From Streptosporangiaceae bacterium NEAU-GS5 (GTDB taxonomy: Bacteria; Actinomycetota; Actinomycetes; Streptosporangiales; Streptosporangiaceae): 64,000 bases of DNA. Location: the NCBI GenBank assembly GCA_017592665.1, contig JAGFNW010000012.1, forward strand, positions 1 to 64,000, written 5' to 3'. The notes under the pieces were generated by a model. It was not told where the DNA came from. It did not search any database and worked only from the letters and a program-made list of their open reading frames with translations. Below, in pieces: positions 25,649-35,700 of the stretch (positions within the stretch are counted from its first letter, which is position 1; each line of letters opens with the position of its first letter). The position numbers and the translations under genes are program-made.

Positions 25649-27166
25649 ATGGCGGACGTATTCGACTCGTACGCGCTGGCGGACGCGTGGGATGAGATGT
25701 TCGAGGGACCTGGGGTCCCACGGGGGCCCTATCGGGCGTTGTTCGCGGCGCTGCAGCCGCTGGGGGCCGAGGAGCTGCGTTTCCGGGCCGAGCAGTTGGC
25801 CCGGGTCTTCACTGATCGAGGGGTGACCTTCGACTACGCGGGCGACGAGCGGCCGTTTCCGCTCGATCTGATCCCGAGGATCATCGACGCGGCCGAGTGG
25901 GATCTGATCGGGCGCGCGGTCCGGCAGCGGGTGCGGACGCTCGAGGCGTTCCTCGCCGATGTGTACGGCCCGCGGCAGGTGTTCCACGACGGCGTCGTGC
26001 CGTGGTCGCTGCTGCACTCGTCCCCGCACTTCCACCGGGTCGCCCACGGGATCGAGGTCAGGACCCGGATTCACATCGCGGGCATCGACATCGTCCGGGA
26101 CGAGCACGGAAATTTCCGCGTCTTGGAGGACAACGTGCGGACCCCGAGCGGGGTGTCGTACGTCCTGGAGAACCGGCTTGCCATGATGCGCACCCTTCCC
26201 GCGCTCTTCGCCGAGCAGCGCGTACGCCCGGTCGACGAATATCCGGCCCGGCTGCTGAACGCACTGCGGAGGGCCGCGCCGGCGCACGTCGCCGACCCGA
26301 CCGTGGTCGTGCTGACTCCCGGCGTCCACAACGCCGCCTACTTCGAGCACGCGCTGCTGGCCCGCCTGATGGGCGTCGGCCTGGTCGAGGGCCGCGACCT
26401 GGTCTGCGAGAACAACCGCGTGTACATGATCACCACGCACGGCAAGCGGCCCGTCCACGTGATCTACCGCAGGGTCGACGACGAGTACCTCGACCCGCTG
26501 CACTTCCACGCCGACTCCACGCTCGGCTGCCCAGGACTGCTCAACGCCGCGCGCAGCCGCAACGTGACGATCGCCAACGCGGTCGGCAACGGCGTCGCCG
26601 ACGACAAGCTCCTCTACACCTACGTGCCCGAGCTCATGAAGTACTACCTGGGCGAGGAGCCGCTGATCGGCAACGTGGAGTCCTACCGGCTCGAGGATCG
26701 CGACACGCTCGACTGGGCGCTCGGCAACCTCTCGGGCCTGGTGCTCAAGCCCGTGGACGGGGCCGGCGGAAAGGGCATCGTGATCGGGCCGCAGGCGTCC
26801 GAGGAGACGCTGGACGCGCTCGCGACGGCCGTACGGGACGATCCGCGGGGGTGGATCGCCCAGCGTCCGGTGGCGCTGTCGACCTCGCCCAGCCTGATCG
26901 GCGAGCTGCCCCGGCCGCGCCACGTCGACCTCCGGCCGTTCGCGGTGAACGACGGCGACGACGTGTGGCTGCTGCCCGGCGGGCTCACCCGGGTCGCGCT
27001 GCCGGAGGGCGAGCTCGTGGTCAACTCCAGCCAGGGCGGCGGCTCCAAGGACACCTGGGTCCTCACCGACGACCGCGGGGCCGCGGCCCGGCCCATGGAG
27101 TACGGCCCGCCGCCCGCGCACTGGGAACCCAGCCGGAGCGCCGCCTGGGACGGAGCCGATCAATGA
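25649..27166 (+). CDS. circularly permuted ATP-grasp type 2 protein (peptide ligase-like)
   Basis: The 505-residue protein matches the CP_ATPgrasp_2 (DUF404/DUF407) family. It shows FDSYALADAWDEMFEGPGVPR at the start, RTRIHIAGIDIVRDEHGNFRVLEDN, VLTPGVHNAAYFEHALLA, KYYLGEEPLIGNVE and LVLKPVDGAGGKGIVIGP, the last being the ATP-binding loop. ATP-grasp enzymes ligate a carboxylate to an amine via acyl phosphate. This family is always linked to alpha-E and transglutaminase-like genes, and a peptide-tagging or peptide-synthesis role has been proposed. It overlaps the alpha-E gene as ATGA. The start ATG at 25676 is an alternative. Confidence 0.92.
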   Translation: MADVFDSYALADAWDEMFEGPGVPRGPYRALFAALQPLGAEELRFRAEQLARVFTDRGVTFDYAGDERPFPLDLIPRIIDAAEWDLIGRAVRQRVRTLEAFLADVYGPRQVFHDGVVPWSLLHSSPHFHRVAHGIEVRTRIHIAGIDIVRDEHGNFRVLEDNVRTPSGVSYVLENRLAMMRTLPALFAEQRVRPVDEYPARLLNALRRAAPAHVADPTVVVLTPGVHNAAYFEHALLARLMGVGLVEGRDLVCENNRVYMITTHGKRPVHVIYRRVDDEYLDPLHFHADSTLGCPGLLNAARSRNVTIANAVGNGVADDKLLYTYVPELMKYYLGEEPLIGNVESYRLEDRDTLDWALGNLSGLVLKPVDGAGGKGIVIGPQASEETLDALATAVRDDPRGWIAQRPVALSTSPSLIGELPRPRHVDLRPFAVNDGDDVWLLPGGLTRVALPEGELVVNSSQGGGSKDTWVLTDDRGAAARPMEYGPPPAHWEPSRSAAWDGADQ

Positions 27167-28083
27167 GACGCGAACTGCTGAGCCGGATCGCCGAGACCCT
27201 CTACTGGATCGGACGGTACGTCGAGCGGGCCGATGACATCGCCCGCCTGCTCGATGTGTCGGTGCACCGGACGATCGGCGGCGAGGAGGACTGGCGGTCG
27301 ATCCTCGCCATTCTCGGCCACGAGCAGATGGCCCCGACCACCGATTCTCTGCTGCGCCGCCTCGCCTTCGACGCCGGCGACCCGAGTTCGATCGCCGGAT
27401 GCGTGCGCGCCGCCCGCGAGAACGCCCGCGGGGTCCGGGAGATCATCTCGACGGAGATGTGGGAGTGCCTCAACGTCACCTGGAACCAGCTGCCGCAGCA
27501 GCGGGCCGGGGCGGGACGGCTCGGCCCGCACGGCTACCTGCGGTACGTCAGCGAGCGCGCGTCGCTGTTCTTCGGCCTCGCCGACGCCACCATGAGCCGC
27601 GACGACGGCTGGCGGTTCATCGTCCTCGGGCGGTGCCTGGAACGCGTGGACATGACGGCCCGGCTGCTGGCCGTACATCGGGAGAGCGACTGGCGGCTGC
27701 TGCTGCAGGCGTGCGGAGCGGACGAGTCCTTTACCCGGACCCACAAGGGAGATTCTTCTCGGGTCCTGGAATTTCTGCTGCTAGACCGGTTGTTTCCCAG
27801 ATCTATAACCTACGCGCTGGAGACAGCCGAGGAGTGCCTGGCCGATCTCACGCCGGATCAACGGCGGGCCGGCATCTCCGATCCAGCGCGGGCCTCGATC
27901 GGCCGGGTCCGGATGGGCCTGGAATACACCGATCTGGCTGAGTTGCGTGGGCAGCTCCCCCTTCTGCTGATCGCCCTGCAGGAAGCGTGCGTGGCCGCTT
28001 CCGAGGCGATCACCGATCGCTTCTTCCAGACGGCCGCTCCGGCCGGGTGGGTGAGAGGAGGGCAGTCATGGGTTGGCGTCTGA
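27163..28083 (+). CDS. alpha-E domain protein (DUF403)
   Basis: The 306-residue all-alpha protein carries the alpha-E family marks LLSRIAETLYWIGRYVERAD, NARGVREIISTEMWECLN, HGYLRYVSERASLFFGLADATM and FIVLGRCLERVDMTARLL. The family has no known activity. It always accompanies the ATP-grasp and transglutaminase-like partners and is thought to form a complex or scaffold with them. The ATG is coupled to the preceding stop (ATGA), and the 3' end overlaps the transglutaminase-like gene by 16 bp. Confidence 0.92.
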   Translation: MRRELLSRIAETLYWIGRYVERADDIARLLDVSVHRTIGGEEDWRSILAILGHEQMAPTTDSLLRRLAFDAGDPSSIAGCVRAARENARGVREIISTEMWECLNVTWNQLPQQRAGAGRLGPHGYLRYVSERASLFFGLADATMSRDDGWRFIVLGRCLERVDMTARLLAVHRESDWRLLLQACGADESFTRTHKGDSSRVLEFLLLDRLFPRSITYALETAEECLADLTPDQRRAGISDPARASIGRVRMGLEYTDLAELRGQLPLLLIALQEACVAASEAITDRFFQTAAPAGWVRGGQSWVGV

Positions 28084-28895
28084 AAATCCGCCACCTGACC
28101 ACACATGAATACGACGGTGAGGCCGCCTCGTCCTACAACGAGGTCCGGATGGCGCCGCTGGACGACCCCGTCCAGAACACGCTCGAACGCCGGCTCACGG
28201 TCCGCCCCGGCACCCCGGTCTGGTCCTACACCGACTATTGGGGGACCCTCGTCAGCGTCTTCGACGTGCCGAAGGCGCACCGCGAGCTGACCGTCGAGGC
28301 GGTCAGCCAGGTCGAGACGTCAAAGGCCCGGCCCCTTGGCAAGCCGCCGAGCTGGGCCGAGCTGCGCGGGATCGAGAGCCGGCTGGGCGAGTTCCTGCGG
28401 CCGACGCCGCGGACCACGGTCGCCCCCGAGGTCGCGCTGGCCCAGGTGCCCGGCCGCGACCCGCACGAGGCCGCCGAGGCGATCGCCTGGTGCGTCCACG
28501 AGCGCGTCTCCTACGTGCCGGGCTCGACCGGGGTCCTCACCAGCGCCCAGGAGGCCTGGAATCAGGGCCAGGGCGTCTGCCAGGACATGGCCCACGTGAC
28601 CGTGGCGCTGCTCCGAGCGGCCGGGATCCCGGCCCGCTACGTCTCCGGATATGTGCATCCGCACCGGGACGCGGCGATCGGAGAACCCGTCGTCGGCCAG
28701 AGCCACGCCTGGATCGAATACTGGGCGGGCGAGTGGGTGGCGGTCGACCCGACGAACCAGACACACGCCGGAGAAGACCACGTCATCGTGGCGCGGGGAC
28801 GTGACTACACCGACGTTCCCCCGCTGAAAGGTATTTACCAAGGCCCGCCCGCGGGAAGAACAGAAGTAAAAGTCGAGGTGACTCGCTTGGCCTGA
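28068..28895 (+). CDS. transglutaminase-like cysteine peptidase
   Basis: The 275-residue protein has a bacterial transglutaminase-like N-terminal beta domain (KIRHLTTHEYDGEAASSYNEVRM) and the papain-like catalytic triad: Cys in NQGQGVCQDMAHV, His in GQSHAWIEYW, Asp in VAVDPTNQ. Members act as peptidases or amide-exchange enzymes. Within the ATP-grasp/alpha-E operon it could cleave the product made by the ligase. ATG at 28068 has a GAGAGGAGGG ribosome binding site and overlaps the alpha-E stop. Confidence 0.93.
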   Translation: MGWRLKIRHLTTHEYDGEAASSYNEVRMAPLDDPVQNTLERRLTVRPGTPVWSYTDYWGTLVSVFDVPKAHRELTVEAVSQVETSKARPLGKPPSWAELRGIESRLGEFLRPTPRTTVAPEVALAQVPGRDPHEAAEAIAWCVHERVSYVPGSTGVLTSAQEAWNQGQGVCQDMAHVTVALLRAAGIPARYVSGYVHPHRDAAIGEPVVGQSHAWIEYWAGEWVAVDPTNQTHAGEDHVIVARGRDYTDVPPLKGIYQGPPAGRTEVKVEVTRLA

Positions 28896-28969
28896 GTTTT
28901 GGAAGTCCCACACCGTGGGAAAAGACGCAAGCACTGGTATCCAAGCGAAGAGTGACTAGGGAGGTGCTG

Positions 28970-29062
28970 ATGAAACGGGTTCAGATCGTGCGGCCTCGGC
29001 CGCCGCGCCGTCCTCCGGCTCTCGACCTGCGGACTCCGTCCGGACGGCTACTGCCGTTCTGA
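28970..29062 (+). CDS. 30-aa Arg/Pro-rich peptide ORF
   Basis: A tiny ORF with a strong ribosome binding site (GGGAGGTGCTG before the ATG) encodes MKRVQIVRPRPPRRPPALDL and ends in GRLLPF. It lies 74 bp after the transglutaminase-like gene on the same strand, with only a short 6-bp hairpin (28906-28920) between. It is not a known family to me. Position and the very basic, proline-rich content make it a possible substrate or product precursor of the ATP-grasp system. It could also be a chance ORF. Confidence 0.45.
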   Translation: MKRVQIVRPRPPRRPPALDLRTPSGRLLPF

Positions 29063-29088
29063 CCCTGGGCGCACCAGGCTCAGCAGGC

Positions 29089-30198
29089 TCATCGGGCCTC
29101 GATGGCCAACTCGTAGCAGCCGCGAAACCCCTCCAAAACGGCGGGCCACGAGCATTTGACGGGCTCTGATTCCCTGTTGTGCTCGGCGATCGACGAGCGC
29201 AGCTCGCGGTCGCGCACGAGCTTCACCACCGATGTGACCAACTCCCCGAAACTGCGTCCCAGCAGGCCTTCCTTGCCTGACCTGACGAAGTCGGCCACCC
29301 CGCTCTGGGCCCTGGCCACGACCGGCACCCCGGCCACCCGCGCCTCCAGGGCCGCCAGCCCGAAGGACTCACGCGGCGCCGGCGCGACGAAGACGTCCGC
29401 CTCCCCCAGCAGGCCTCTGATCTGCTCGCGGCTGTAGCGTCCCGGCAGTGTCACCCAGCCGTCCATCTTCTCGGCCACGAGGAATCGCTCCATGCGCGTG
29501 CGCGCGGGGCCGTCGCCCACGATCGTGGCGCGCATGCCGATCTCCTTGGGGACCTCGGCGCGCGCCTCGGCCAGCAGCCGCAGCAGCTTCATGGGCTGCT
29601 TCCGGGGCGCCAGCCGCCCGACCGCCACCACGTGCACGACCTCGTCGAGACGATCCCGTGCAGGGGCGTCGTGGAGGGGGCGCCAGCCGGCCACGTCGAG
29701 TCCGTTGGAGACCACGTGCACCGGGACGTGCGGCCCCGCGACGAGCCGGATCGGCTGCGCGGCCGCGCCGCTGACCGCGGTGGCCACCAGGCCCCAGCGA
29801 TCCCAGCGGTAAAGCCGGCGAAGGGAGCCGTAGACGCCTCTGGTCACCGGATCCCACATGCTGTGCACGGTCACCACGGCCGGGATCCCGGCGCGCCTGG
29901 CCGCGCGCACCCCCATCCACGCGAACGGCGAGACCGCGCCCGTGTGCACGTGCACCACGTCGGGGCGGCGCGACGACATGAGGCGGATCAGATGGCCCAC
30001 CCCGCGCGGATGGATCGGCAGGTCGAACGGCATGCGCGCCACGATCCGGTGCACGCCGGCAAGGTCGTCTCCCGGTGTCGCGGTGGCCACCTCGACCGTG
30101 TCACCGGCCTCCCGCTGCGCCCGAACCAGGTCCGCCACCTGCACCTCGATGCCACCCAGGCGAGGCAGGTAGCAGTCGCTCACATGAAGGATCCGCAC
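29089..30198 (-). CDS. GT4-family glycosyltransferase
   Basis: The 369-residue protein has the two Rossmann domains of GT-B enzymes. The N-terminal glycine-rich loop is in YLPRLGGIEVQVADL, with VHVHTGAVSPFAWMG after it. In the C-terminal nucleotide-sugar domain, VAVGRLAPRKQ, IVGDGPARTRME and APRESFGLAALEARVAGVPVVAR include the conserved E-x7-E. It transfers a sugar with retention, probably to a lipid or glycan at the cytoplasmic face. The GTG start is 6 nt after TAGCCT, so the transcript is probably leaderless. It is divergent from the PIG-L gene by only 36 bp, so the two promoters overlap. Confidence 0.9.
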   Translation of the reverse strand: MRILHVSDCYLPRLGGIEVQVADLVRAQREAGDTVEVATATPGDDLAGVHRIVARMPFDLPIHPRGVGHLIRLMSSRRPDVVHVHTGAVSPFAWMGVRAARRAGIPAVVTVHSMWDPVTRGVYGSLRRLYRWDRWGLVATAVSGAAAQPIRLVAGPHVPVHVVSNGLDVAGWRPLHDAPARDRLDEVVHVVAVGRLAPRKQPMKLLRLLAEARAEVPKEIGMRATIVGDGPARTRMERFLVAEKMDGWVTLPGRYSREQIRGLLGEADVFVAPAPRESFGLAALEARVAGVPVVARAQSGVADFVRSGKEGLLGRSFGELVTSVVKLVRDRELRSSIAEHNRESEPVKCSWPAVLEGFRGCYELAIEAR

Positions 30199-30234
30199 GC
30201 CGTCAGGCTACCCGGCTCATGGGATCATGGCCCC

Positions 30235-31056
30235 GTGGCGAGGCTTCGGGAACCAGTGACCGCACGACCCAAGACCGCGGTGTTCTTCCATGCCCATCCC
30301 GACGACGAGGCGCTGCTGACGGCCGGGACCATGGCCATGCTGGCGGCGCAGGGGCATCGGGTCGTGCTGGTCGTCGCCACGGCGGGCGAGCGCGGGCTGG
30401 CCGACCTCGCCCCCGGCGACGAGCTCGGGCGGGCGCGCATGAGCGAGCTCTACCGGTCGGCCGCGGCGCTCGGCTGCGCCCGGGTCGTACGGCTCGGCTA
30501 CGCCGACTCGGGCCTGTCGGCCGACGGCGGCCCCCTGGGCCGGCCCGACAACGCGTTCATCGACGCCGACACGGAAGAGGCCGCCCGGCGGCTGGCCGCC
30601 ATCCTCGACGAGGAGCACGCCGACCTCGTCACCATCTACGACCCGGCCGGCGGCTACGGCCATCCCGACCACGTCCAGGTGCACCGGGTCGGCAGGCGGG
30701 GCGCCGAGCTGGCCGGCACGAAGATCGTGCTGGAGGCGACCGTCAACCGCGATCCCCTGCTCCGCGGCGTGCGGCTCGCGGCCCGCGTCTATCCCGCGCT
30801 CGATGTACGGCAGTTCGAGAGCGCCTACTCGGCCGCGGCCGACATCACCCACCGGGTCAACGTCCGCCGCTTCACCCGGGTGAAGCGGGCCTCGATGGCC
30901 GCGCACGCCAGCCAGGCCACGGGCGGCGACGGCGACCGCACGCTGGGCGCGATGCTCAAGATCCCCTACCCGGCCTACCGCTACGTCTTCGGCACCGAGT
31001 GGTACATCAACCGCGCGCTGCCGCCCGGCACCCGGCTCACGCACCCGTTCGACTGA
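30235..31056 (+). CDS. PIG-L/LmbE-family N-deacetylase
   Basis: The 273-residue protein has the zinc-binding FFHAHPDDEAL motif at the N-terminus and the second zinc His in GGYGHPDHVQVHR, typical of LmbE/PIG-L deacetylases such as MshB and Mca. These remove acetyl groups from GlcNAc-containing compounds or cleave mycothiol conjugates. The partner GT4 gene across a shared promoter region suggests joint work on an aminosugar glycoconjugate. GTG at 30235 has GATCAT 6 nt upstream (leaderless). A second GTG 21 nt later is possible. Confidence 0.9.
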   Translation: MARLREPVTARPKTAVFFHAHPDDEALLTAGTMAMLAAQGHRVVLVVATAGERGLADLAPGDELGRARMSELYRSAAALGCARVVRLGYADSGLSADGGPLGRPDNAFIDADTEEAARRLAAILDEEHADLVTIYDPAGGYGHPDHVQVHRVGRRGAELAGTKIVLEATVNRDPLLRGVRLAARVYPALDVRQFESAYSAAADITHRVNVRRFTRVKRASMAAHASQATGGDGDRTLGAMLKIPYPAYRYVFGTEWYINRALPPGTRLTHPFD

Positions 31057-31073
31057 GCCACCCTTAGGGGTCC

Positions 31074-31103
31074 GGTAGTCCTTAAGAAGGAAGAGGGACT
31101 ACC
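31074..31103. terminator. hairpin after the PIG-L gene
   Basis: GGTAGTCC (31074-31081) pairs perfectly with GGACTACC (31096-31103) around a 14-nt loop, 18 bp after the deacetylase stop and 30 bp before the next start. It could be a terminator or lie in the leader of the YbhN-type gene. Confidence 0.55.
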
Positions 31104-31132
31104 CGGGGTCCGCCAGACTGGACGTCAGGACC

Positions 31133-32248
31133 GTGGCAGGAAAGGGGGACGCGTTGAACAAGTGGGTTCGGATCGGGGTGACGGCGCTGTCGCTGGCGCT
31201 GACCATCACGATCATCGTCTTCCTGCCGCAGATCGTCGGGGCGATGACCGGGGCGGAGGTCTCCTGGTCGAAGATCGGCGCGCAGTTCGCGAAGATCAGC
31301 TTGCCGATGATCGCCGTGATGGCCGTGGCCTGGTTCCTCAACCTGTGGTCCTACACGTACGTGCTGACCAACTCCCTGCCGGGCCTGACGCACACGCAGG
31401 CGCTCGCGCTCAACGGCGCGGGAAGCGCCGTCAGCAATCTGCTTCCGTTCGGCGGCGCGGCCGGCGTGGCGCTGACCTTCGCCATGACCCGCGGCTGGGG
31501 CTTCCCCGTGCGGGCGGTCGTGGTGTCCACCCTGGTCAGCGGCATCTGGAACACCATGTTCCGGTTCGTGCTGCCGGCGATCGGCATCCTCGCGCTGCTG
31601 CTGTCCGGCGCGCCGCTCAACCCGACGGTGGCCAAGGCCGGCTGGGTGGGCGCGATCTCCATGCTGGCGCTGGTCGCGGTCGTGGCCACCGCGCTCTACT
31701 GGGAGCGGGCCGCCCAGCTGCTGGGCCGCGCGCTCGACGCGGTCACCCGGCGGCACCGCCTGTCCGAGACGCTCCACAAGGTGCGGGCCGACACGGCCGA
31801 GATCGTGCACAGCCGGTGGCCGGGCCTGTCCCTGGGGATGACGTTCTTCCTCGGGTTCCAGTGGCTGGTCCTCATCCTGTGCTGCAAGGCCACCGGCTCC
31901 TATCCGGGGCTGGCACAGACGCTCGCGGTGTTCGCCCTGTCGCGGGTGCTGACCAGCGCGCTCGCCACGCCGAGCGGGGCCGGCTTCATGGAGGCCGGGA
32001 CCGCGGCGGCCCTGGTCTTCTTCGGTGCCCCGGCGACCGGGGCCATCGCGGCGGCCATCCTGTTCGGGTTCTGGACCTACACGATCGAGATCCCCTGGGG
32101 CGGCCTGGCGCTCGGCGCGTGGGCGTTCCTGCGCCGCCGCAACCAGGTCGCCGCCCCCAAAGGGGGGCTAGACGACGGCGAGAGCGTCGATCTCCACGAG
32201 CATGGCCTCCAGCGGGAGCTGGACGAAGACCGTGGTCCGGCTCGGTAG
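31133..32248 (+). CDS. YbhN/lysylphosphatidylglycerol-synthase-like membrane protein (UPF0104)
   Basis: The 371-residue protein has eight or so hydrophobic helices and the family marks SAVSNLLPFGGAAGVAL and LTSALATPSGAGFMEAGTAAAL. These belong to the flippase-like transmembrane domain of UPF0104/MprF relatives. A role in moving lipids or lipid-linked sugars is inferred. The last 27 residues (from about LDDGESVDL) are the complement of the RidA gene and unlike a family end, so the stop seems displaced. GTG at 31133 is used. TTG at 31154, with GGAAAGGGGG before it, is a good alternative. Confidence 0.85.
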   Translation: MAGKGDALNKWVRIGVTALSLALTITIIVFLPQIVGAMTGAEVSWSKIGAQFAKISLPMIAVMAVAWFLNLWSYTYVLTNSLPGLTHTQALALNGAGSAVSNLLPFGGAAGVALTFAMTRGWGFPVRAVVVSTLVSGIWNTMFRFVLPAIGILALLLSGAPLNPTVAKAGWVGAISMLALVAVVATALYWERAAQLLGRALDAVTRRHRLSETLHKVRADTAEIVHSRWPGLSLGMTFFLGFQWLVLILCCKATGSYPGLAQTLAVFALSRVLTSALATPSGAGFMEAGTAAALVFFGAPATGAIAAAILFGFWTYTIEIPWGGLALGAWAFLRRRNQVAAPKGGLDDGESVDLHEHGLQRELDEDRGPAR

Positions 32249-32569
32249 CACGCCGCTCGGGCAGTTGTCCCGCATGAAGTCGGCGTAGACCTCGTTCATG
32301 AGCGGGAAGTGGTCGCGGGTGGTCAGGTAGCACCTGATCATCACCACGTCCTCGAACGTGGCGCCGCCCGCCGTCAAGATCGCCTTGACGTTCTCCAGGG
32401 TCCGCCGCGTCTGCCCCTTGACATCGCCCGGGTGCAGGATCTCGCCGGTCGCCGGGTCGCCCGCGCCCTGCCCGGACACCTGCAGCAACCCGCCTTTGCG
32501 CACGCCCTGCGAGAAGACGGCCATGGACGGAGGCGCCTCATCGGTCCGCACCTGCGATTTGTCACTCAT
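32168..32569 (-). CDS. RidA-family (YjgF) protein
   Basis: The 133-residue protein matches RidA/YjgF proteins, which hydrolyse reactive enamine/imine intermediates such as those from threonine dehydratase. It shows SQGVRKGGLLQVSGQGAGDPATG at the start, QTRRTLENVKAILTAGG, and a C-terminal RTTVFVQLPLEAMLVEIDALAV. The Arg and Glu of the usual active site (SRTTV, MLVEID) are present. The 3' end overlaps the YbhN-type gene by 81 bp in convergent orientation. Confidence 0.92.
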   Translation of the reverse strand: MSDKSQVRTDEAPPSMAVFSQGVRKGGLLQVSGQGAGDPATGEILHPGDVKGQTRRTLENVKAILTAGGATFEDVVMIRCYLTTRDHFPLMNEVYADFMRDNCPSGVLPSRTTVFVQLPLEAMLVEIDALAVV

Positions 32570-32710
32570 CGTTCACCCTCCATGATTGCCCCACATATAC
32601 GGCTGTCACGGATACGGTAGGCGAACGTGATCCAGGGCACGGGGTCTCGGGTTGGCATACGGCTTGTGCGTGATTCATCCTCACGCATAGCGTTGCGCTG
32701 ACATGGAGAG

Positions 32711-35700
32711 ATGGACAGAGTGAGCACAGGGATTTCCACAGTCGCCTTCCGGGTTCTCGGCCCGGTAGAGGCGTACGACGGAGGCGAGGAGCTGGACCTC
32801 GGCGGGTTCCGCCAGCGTGCCGTGCTCGCTCGGCTACTCGTCGCGCGCGGCCAGGTCGTCGCCGTCGACTCCCTTCTCTATGACCTGTGGGACGACGACG
32901 CCGCCAAGGGCGCCCAGTCCGGCCTCCAGGTCTACATCTCCCGGCTAAGGCGCGTCCTCGAGCCCAACCGGCCGCGCGGCGGGCCCACCCGGCTGCTGGT
33001 GACCGTGGCGTCCGGCTACGCGCTCCGGGCCGCTCCCGAGCAGGTCGACGCGCTGCGCTTCGAGGCGACCGTACGGGCCGCCGGCGAGCGGCTGGACGAC
33101 AACCCGCAGGCGTCCAGGCACAGCCTCGACCGCGCGCTGGATCTGTGGCGCGGGACGCCGTATTCCGACTTCGCCGACCGGCCGTGGGCCGAGGCCGAGG
33201 TGACCCGGCTGAGCGAGCTTCGCCTGGTGGCGCGCGAGCGGCACGCCGACGCGGGCCTCCGGCTCGGCCTGCACGCCGAAACCGTGCCCGACCTCGAGGC
33301 CGTCACCACCGAGCATCCGTTACGGGAGGAAGGCTGGCGGCTGCTGGCCCTCGGCCTCTACCGCTGCGGGCGGCAGGGCGACGCGCTGGCCGCGCTGCGC
33401 AAGGCGCGCTCGATCCTGTCCGACGAGCTCGGCATCGACCCCGGGCCGGCGCTGCGCAAGATGGAATCGGACATCCTCGCCCAGGATCCCGGCCTCGACC
33501 TCGCCGCGCTGCCGCGCCGTACGGTCGAGGTCCAGGCGACCTGGCCGCCACGCGCGGTCGAGCCGGGCAAGCTGCCGCCGCTGGAGCTCGACCCGTTCGT
33601 GGGGCGCGAGGCCGAGCTGACGGCGCTCCGCGCCGCGGCGCCGCGCGCCCAGTCGGGCCGGTTCACGATCGCGGTCATCGGCGGCGACCCCGGAGCCGGC
33701 AAGTCGACCCTGGTCCGCCAGCTCGCGGGCGAGTTGGAGAGCGCCAACTGGATCGTGGCCGCCGGCGGCTGCCCCGACAGCAGCGCCACCCCGCCCGGCT
33801 GGGCCTGGGTGGAGATCCTGCGAGGCCTCATCGTCAAGCGCGGCGCCGGCGAGTACGGCGCGCTGCTCGCCCCCCTGCTGGACGACGCCGCCCCGGCGAC
33901 CGGCGACGACGAGGCGAGCGGCGGCTTCCGGCTGCACCGCGCCGTCGGCGGCTACCTGACAGGCGTGGCCCGCGACGCCCCGCTGCTGATCACCATCGAA
34001 GACCTGCACTGGGCCGACGACCAGACCCTCGCACTGCTCCGCGCGCTGCCCAGCCTGCTCGCGGCCAGCCGCGTGCTGCTGGTCGTGACCTGCCGCGACA
34101 GCGAGCTCAACGACCAGCAGCAAGAGGTGCTGGCCGCGCTCGCCCGGCTCGGCCCGGTGCGCGTCGGGCTCGACGGCCTCAGCCCCGACAAGACGGCCGA
34201 GCTCGTGCGCGCCACCTGCGCCCGTGACGTCGACGACGAGGTGATCAGCGAGATCGTCCAGCGCACCGGCGGAAATCCGTTCTTCGTCAAGGAGACGGCC
34301 CGGCTGTTCGAGTCGACCGGCTTCAACCCGGCCGACATGTCCGAGGTGCCCTCGGGCGTGCGCGACGTGCTGCGGCGCCGGATCGCCCGGCTGCCCGAGC
34401 GGGCCCAGCAGATCCTGCTGATGGCCGCGGTCATCGGCCGCGACGTCGACGTCGACATCCTCGTCGACGTCGTCGGCGACGAAGAGGACGCCGTGATCGA
34501 CGCGGTCGAGGCCGGCCTGCTCGCCGGGCTGATCACCGAGCCCGGCCCCGGGCGGCTGCGGTTCGACCACGACCTCGTACGCGACACGCTCTACTCGGAC
34601 GCGTCCCGGCTGCGCCGCGCGCGGCTGCACGCGTCGGTCGCCACGGTGATCGAGAAGCACAACCCCAACGACGTGGCCGCCCTCGCCCACCACTACTACG
34701 AGGCCGGTTCGCAGGACGAGAAGGCCGTCCAGTACGCGGGATTGGCCGCGGAGCAGGCCGAGCGGCGGTTCGCCCACCGCGAGGCCGCCACGCTGTGGCA
34801 GCAGGCCATCTCCGCGTTCGACCGATCCGGCGGCCAGCCGGGCAAGGAGCGGCTGGAGCTGCAGCTGCGCCTGATTCGGGCGCTGGCGCTGTGCGGCGAC
34901 ATGACCGCGGCCCGCGCCGAGCGCCGCGAGGCCATGGACGTGGCTCTGCCGCTCGGCGACCTCGAGCTCACGGCGCGCGTCGCGGCCGCCCTGGCCGTAC
35001 CGCACAAGGGCATCGCCCGCGACTTCACCCGCACGGCCTGGGAGATCGTCGACGTCACCGAGAAGGCGCTGTCCGAGCTCCCGGCCGGCGAGCATCGGCT
35101 GCGCGCCAGCCTGCTGGCCACGCTGGCGCTGGAGCTCGAGGGCTCGGCCACCCAGCGCGGCCACGAGGCCTCCCTCGAGGCCGAGGAGGTCGCCCGGGCC
35201 AGCGGCAACGCCGCCGACCTCGCCATGGCGCTGAGCGCCCGGCTGCGCCAGTCCTACACACTGGCCCAGGTCGACGAGCGCGAGGCCATCGGCAGGGAAC
35301 TGCTGAGCGTCGGCATCCAGTCCGGGCAAGTCCAGGTGCAGTCGCTGGCACACCTTGTGCTCCTCGAGTGCGCCGCCGCGCGCGGCGACTTCGCCGAAGC
35401 CGACCAGCAGCTCGCCGCGGCCGAGCAACTGGGCCGCCAGTACGACCTGTCCGCGCCCGCGGCCGTCGGCGCCTGGTACGCCGGGCAGCGGCTGATGCTC
35501 GCCGGCGACTACGCCGGCGCCGAACGCGCCTACCGGAACGCGGCCCGCCTCACGGCCCGCGCCGGCATGCTCGAAGGCCGCCAGGATCTGCCGTTGATCG
35601 CCACGTTCTGCCTGGCGCTGGTGCAGGGACAGGCAGCCGACATGGTCGAGCCGCTGGGCGAGGCCCATCAGCGCGGCGCCAAGTGGACCCTCGACGCGTA

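Noticed and set aside
28906-28920. TCCCAC-ACC-GTGGGA hairpin after the transglutaminase gene as a strong terminator
   Set aside because: The stem is only 6 bp and is followed by AAAA on the plus strand rather than T residues. Its effect is uncertain, so it is mentioned only with the small ORF.
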